Source of the DNA: Halictus rubicundus
Taxonomy: Eukaryota; Arthropoda; Insecta; Hymenoptera; Halictidae
Length of the DNA: 64,000 bases
Direction of reading: 5' to 3'
NCBI RefSeq assembly: GCF_050948215.1
Contig: NC_135153.1
Coordinates: 13,358,058-13,422,057 of the forward strand
The position numbers and the translations under genes are program-made. The notes below the pieces were generated by a model, which was given only the letters and a program-made list of their open reading frames with translations, ran no database searches and was not told where the DNA came from. Below are positions 61,433-64,000 of the stretch, one piece after another (within the stretch, counting starts at the first letter, position 1; each line of letters starts with the position of its first letter).

Positions 61433-61643
61433 CCCTTTGCACTCGAAGCCATTTTAACTCCAAAACGAAACATTTCTTCCAACCTAGAATATCTCCCTTC
61501 TGTATATATTTTTCATGTTATACATACTGAAATGTTTAGTAACTTATTAAATACAAACCAATTTAATAATGTGAAAAATATTTTGAATAATGATACAGCT
61601 ATTTTCAACGACGTCTTGCAGTCGCCGATCGAGCGCTAAGGGG
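61433..61643. mobile_element. piggyBac-type MITE, family 2 copy B (about 210 bp, decayed ends)
   Basis: Same left end (CCCTTTGCACTCGAAG) and interior (CATTTCTTCCAACCTAGAAT, AATAATGATACAGC) as copy A. It has a short insertion (TACTGAAATGTTTAGTAAC) and a right end GAGCGCTAAGGGG that has drifted. Flanking TTAA has become ACAA and GTAA, so this copy is older. Confidence 0.82.
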
Positions 61644-62096
61644 TAATACCTCATTATACCGTCGGAGGGTTAATTGTCCGTACACTCGACAATGATAACG
61701 TAAAAACAATAAAATCCGCTTTATCGGAGGCTCGCGGGATATCGAGAGCGACGCTTGTCACCGAAATAAAGTTACACGCGACTCGGCTTTCGCGGGAGAG
61801 CCGGCCCATGAAAGCTCGAAATCGCATAAACGTCTGTCGGCTACAAATCGTCGTATCAAAAAAAGAAAAAAAAAAAAGAAAAAGGAAAAAACAAACAAAC
61901 GGTTGGGGAAAAAGAGGGCCCGGGGTAGAAACAGACACATCGCAAGATCCCGGTTAACCGACGCGCATACACAGATCATCTCCGGATGAATATGGGGAAC
62001 GAACCGCGTGAAATTGACCCGTATACGGGGGCGGGACGGCAACGAAACAACATTGAAGACGAAAAGCCAGAGGCGAACCGGAAGGGGTTGCGAAAG

Positions 62097-62098
<2 letters not shown>

Positions 62099-62142
<44 letters not shown>
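62099..62142. repeat. (GA)n microsatellite
   Basis: Pure GA run; a shorter one lies at 62301-62319. Confidence 0.95.
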
Positions 62143-62146
<4 letters not shown>

Positions 62147-63114
62147 TGGGGGAGAGTGGGAGAGAAAAAAAGCTCCTGGAGCCACCGTATAAATCCGCAA
62201 TGCTGCAGTTGACATATTCGCCGAGCGTACATAATACATTCATGGCCGCTATCTGGTGGTGGTAAGGGCTGCCGAGGGGTTGGAGAAGGGAGAACGAAGA
62301 GGGAGAGAGAGAGAGAGAGGATAGGACGTCGGGGTGGGGGAGAGACGAAAGAGCAGGCGAATAGGGGAGGAATGACACGATGGTCGGGGGTGTGGTACAA
62401 TCGTAGAGCAGAATGTGTAGCGTGTTGGTTTTAGAGATGCTCAGCCTTCACCGGCCCGGGTCCATCCATTCCCGAGAACTTTCATTTTTATTAATTGCCT
62501 ATCGAATTCGACAGAGTTAACGTCCCTTTTAACCAACCCCCGCTTTTCCCTATCGTTCGTTTTTAGCCGGGTAAAAAGGGGCTCGAAAGGAGAGCAAACA
62601 GAGGGATTTGCGAGAAATCCGGTTTTCAAAAAGAGAAGAGAAATTCGACGGATATGTACATATATGTGTGTGTGTAGGGGATACAGAGGATGCAGAGAAA
62701 TATTGGGGAAAAAGAGCGTGTCACGATACACGGATGGGCGGTCGGAAAAGATTAATTCCGCCGGCCGTGACAGGCTTGAATCAATAAGTATGAGAGTCAC
62801 TGGGAAGCATAAATCATTGTTAGATTAAAGCCTGGAGCACGCGGTAGTAGACGGGGGCAGTGGCGGGATTTCTGGGATACTCGGTGGCCCGAAAGTTTCC
62901 ATCCTTAGCCCGTCATTCAGCAACGTATCCCTAACTAATAAAGCACCGAGCCTGTCCCCCAAAAATTTAATTTTCAATCATCTTCAATCGAGAAGATTTC
63001 GTTCTTCTCCCATCTATTAAATCACGAATCCACGGTGGTTGATTAAATTAATTCGCAGAGCCACGAATTAATTTTCTTAGGTTCGTCGTAGGTTTACGAA
63101 CACGCATAGTTAAA

Positions 63115-63295
63115 TATATTTTGTACAAAATAAAAATTGTGCACACCAGTTGCAAGCTTCCAGCACCAGAAAAAAATTAATTTCTTTCCTTAATAATTTT
63201 AATAAATTAATCTATAATGTAGCGCCACTCTTAAACGTTTTTTATCACATTTTTGCTACAAACGCATAAAGATTCACTATGTAATTGCAAGAATA
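63115..63295. repeat. AT-rich dispersed family, copy 4
   Basis: TTTTGTACAAAATAAAAATT, then CCTTAATAATTTTAATAAAT, then ATTTTTGCTACAAACGCATA followed by AAGATTCACTATGTAATTGC. Same block order as copies 1-3. Confidence 0.5.
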
Positions 63296-64000
63296 ATGTA
63301 GAATATGGCTGTAATAATTTAATAATTGTAGTCTCTTCATTCAAGGTTTGGGAGGTTAGGTTTACGGAGCACTAAAATCTTACATTTCATAAAAATAACG
63401 TGAATGTATCTATCAAAATTTCTGGCCATTTTTAAATAATGTATACCCAAAGAAATCAATTTGTTAAATAATTCCTCATGGACGCATCTTTAATCCGTCA
63501 TCTTGACGGGTCCAGTAAATCTAGTGTTAGCAACAGAAAGATAATAATCCGATGAAGACACAGGGTATACACGAAACGAGAAGGTTACCTTCGCTACAGA
63601 ATTTATTAACAGAAACGTTCTAAACGACCATTTTTCACGAAGGGTTATTTACCCAGTTGTTGAAGAGGATCTCCCCGAAAAAAGGCGAAGCTGCAGGACA
63701 CCTTTTTATTGTCTCGAGATTAGCGAGCCGTTCTCGAAATCTGCGAGCAGGGTGACGTTCTACCGGCCGAGTGTTCCAAGACAGAGAAAATTATTAGCGA
63801 ACAGCGGCAATTAACGATGCTGGCAATTAGCGCTTGACGCACACTAAGACATTCCTACCCCCTCTTTCTCTGGACTCGTGGAAACGTGTTTTTGCCCGAT
63901 TTAGTCGAGCTGAATGAAAACAGTGCCACTTTGCAACTGATACGCTGGGGATTGAAGCTAAAAGGAATTTGATTATGCTTGGTAGTTTACACACGGTGTT

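Larger units (their letters stand above)
51897..64000. other. Upstream intron/5' region of the ARID5-like gene, no exon found
   Basis: The gene must have at least one more exon here or beyond the right edge. I looked for the ARID5 N-terminal blocks (LGDFFFVR-, ELQLLWE-, LYFLPE-like) on the minus strand and found none. The stretch holds MITE copies 7 and 8, CT/GA microsatellites, the 17-bp minisatellite and a piggyBac-type MITE. Confidence 0.5.

Noticed and set aside
1..64000. Reverse transcriptase, integrase or transposase genes
   Set aside because: No frame shows their motifs; all mobile elements seen are non-autonomous or too decayed.

Overview
This is a 64-kb window of eukaryotic, almost certainly insect, nuclear DNA. 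The genes are split by introns with GT-AG ends, most of the sequence is non-coding, and there are many short inverted-repeat transposons and (CT)n/(GA)n microsatellites. The one gene I recognise and the repeat landscape suggest a hymenopteran such as a bee. That placement is an inference; nothing in the window fixes the species.

The clear gene is an ARID5 (ARID5B-like) chromatin and DNA-binding protein on the minus strand. Five exons join in frame without forcing: 51419-51896, 47763-48050, 46958-47108, 46586-46796 and 43939-46239. Together they give 1,142 residues plus a stop. They hold the conserved ARID5 N-terminal region, a GRPRRKRKK basic patch, a full ARID domain split by two introns, and a long low-complexity tail with poly-Gln, His-rich, SUMO-interaction-like and CtBP-binding-like segments. 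The first visible exon opens at a splice acceptor, so the true N-terminus lies further right, between 51.9 and 64 kb or beyond the window. I did not find it.

A second probable coding exon (24414-25065, minus strand) encodes a Pro/Gly/Ser-rich segment of a gene I cannot name. It ends in a strong splice donor. The CpG-rich tract at about 26.6-29.6 kb lies upstream of it and could hold its promoter, but this is inference. I see no plus-strand gene.

The rest is intergenic or intronic DNA shaped by repeats: (1) an eight-copy non-autonomous transposon family with CAGTG ends and TA target duplications; (2) piggyBac-type MITEs with TTAA duplications at 1.4, 14.9 and 61.4 kb; (3) larger foldback elements at 6.3, 23.1, 31.9 and 42.7 kb; (4) a two-copy family carrying a pogo/Tigger-like end; (5) an AT-rich dispersed family; and (6) many local tandem arrays with units of about 115-210 bp, one of them an alternating 120/117-bp higher-order array.

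The most striking single observation is a 229-bp near-identical tandem duplication inside the ARID5 gene (47309-47766). It has copied the 5' splice site of the first ARID exon, so that two equivalent donors lie 229 bp apart.
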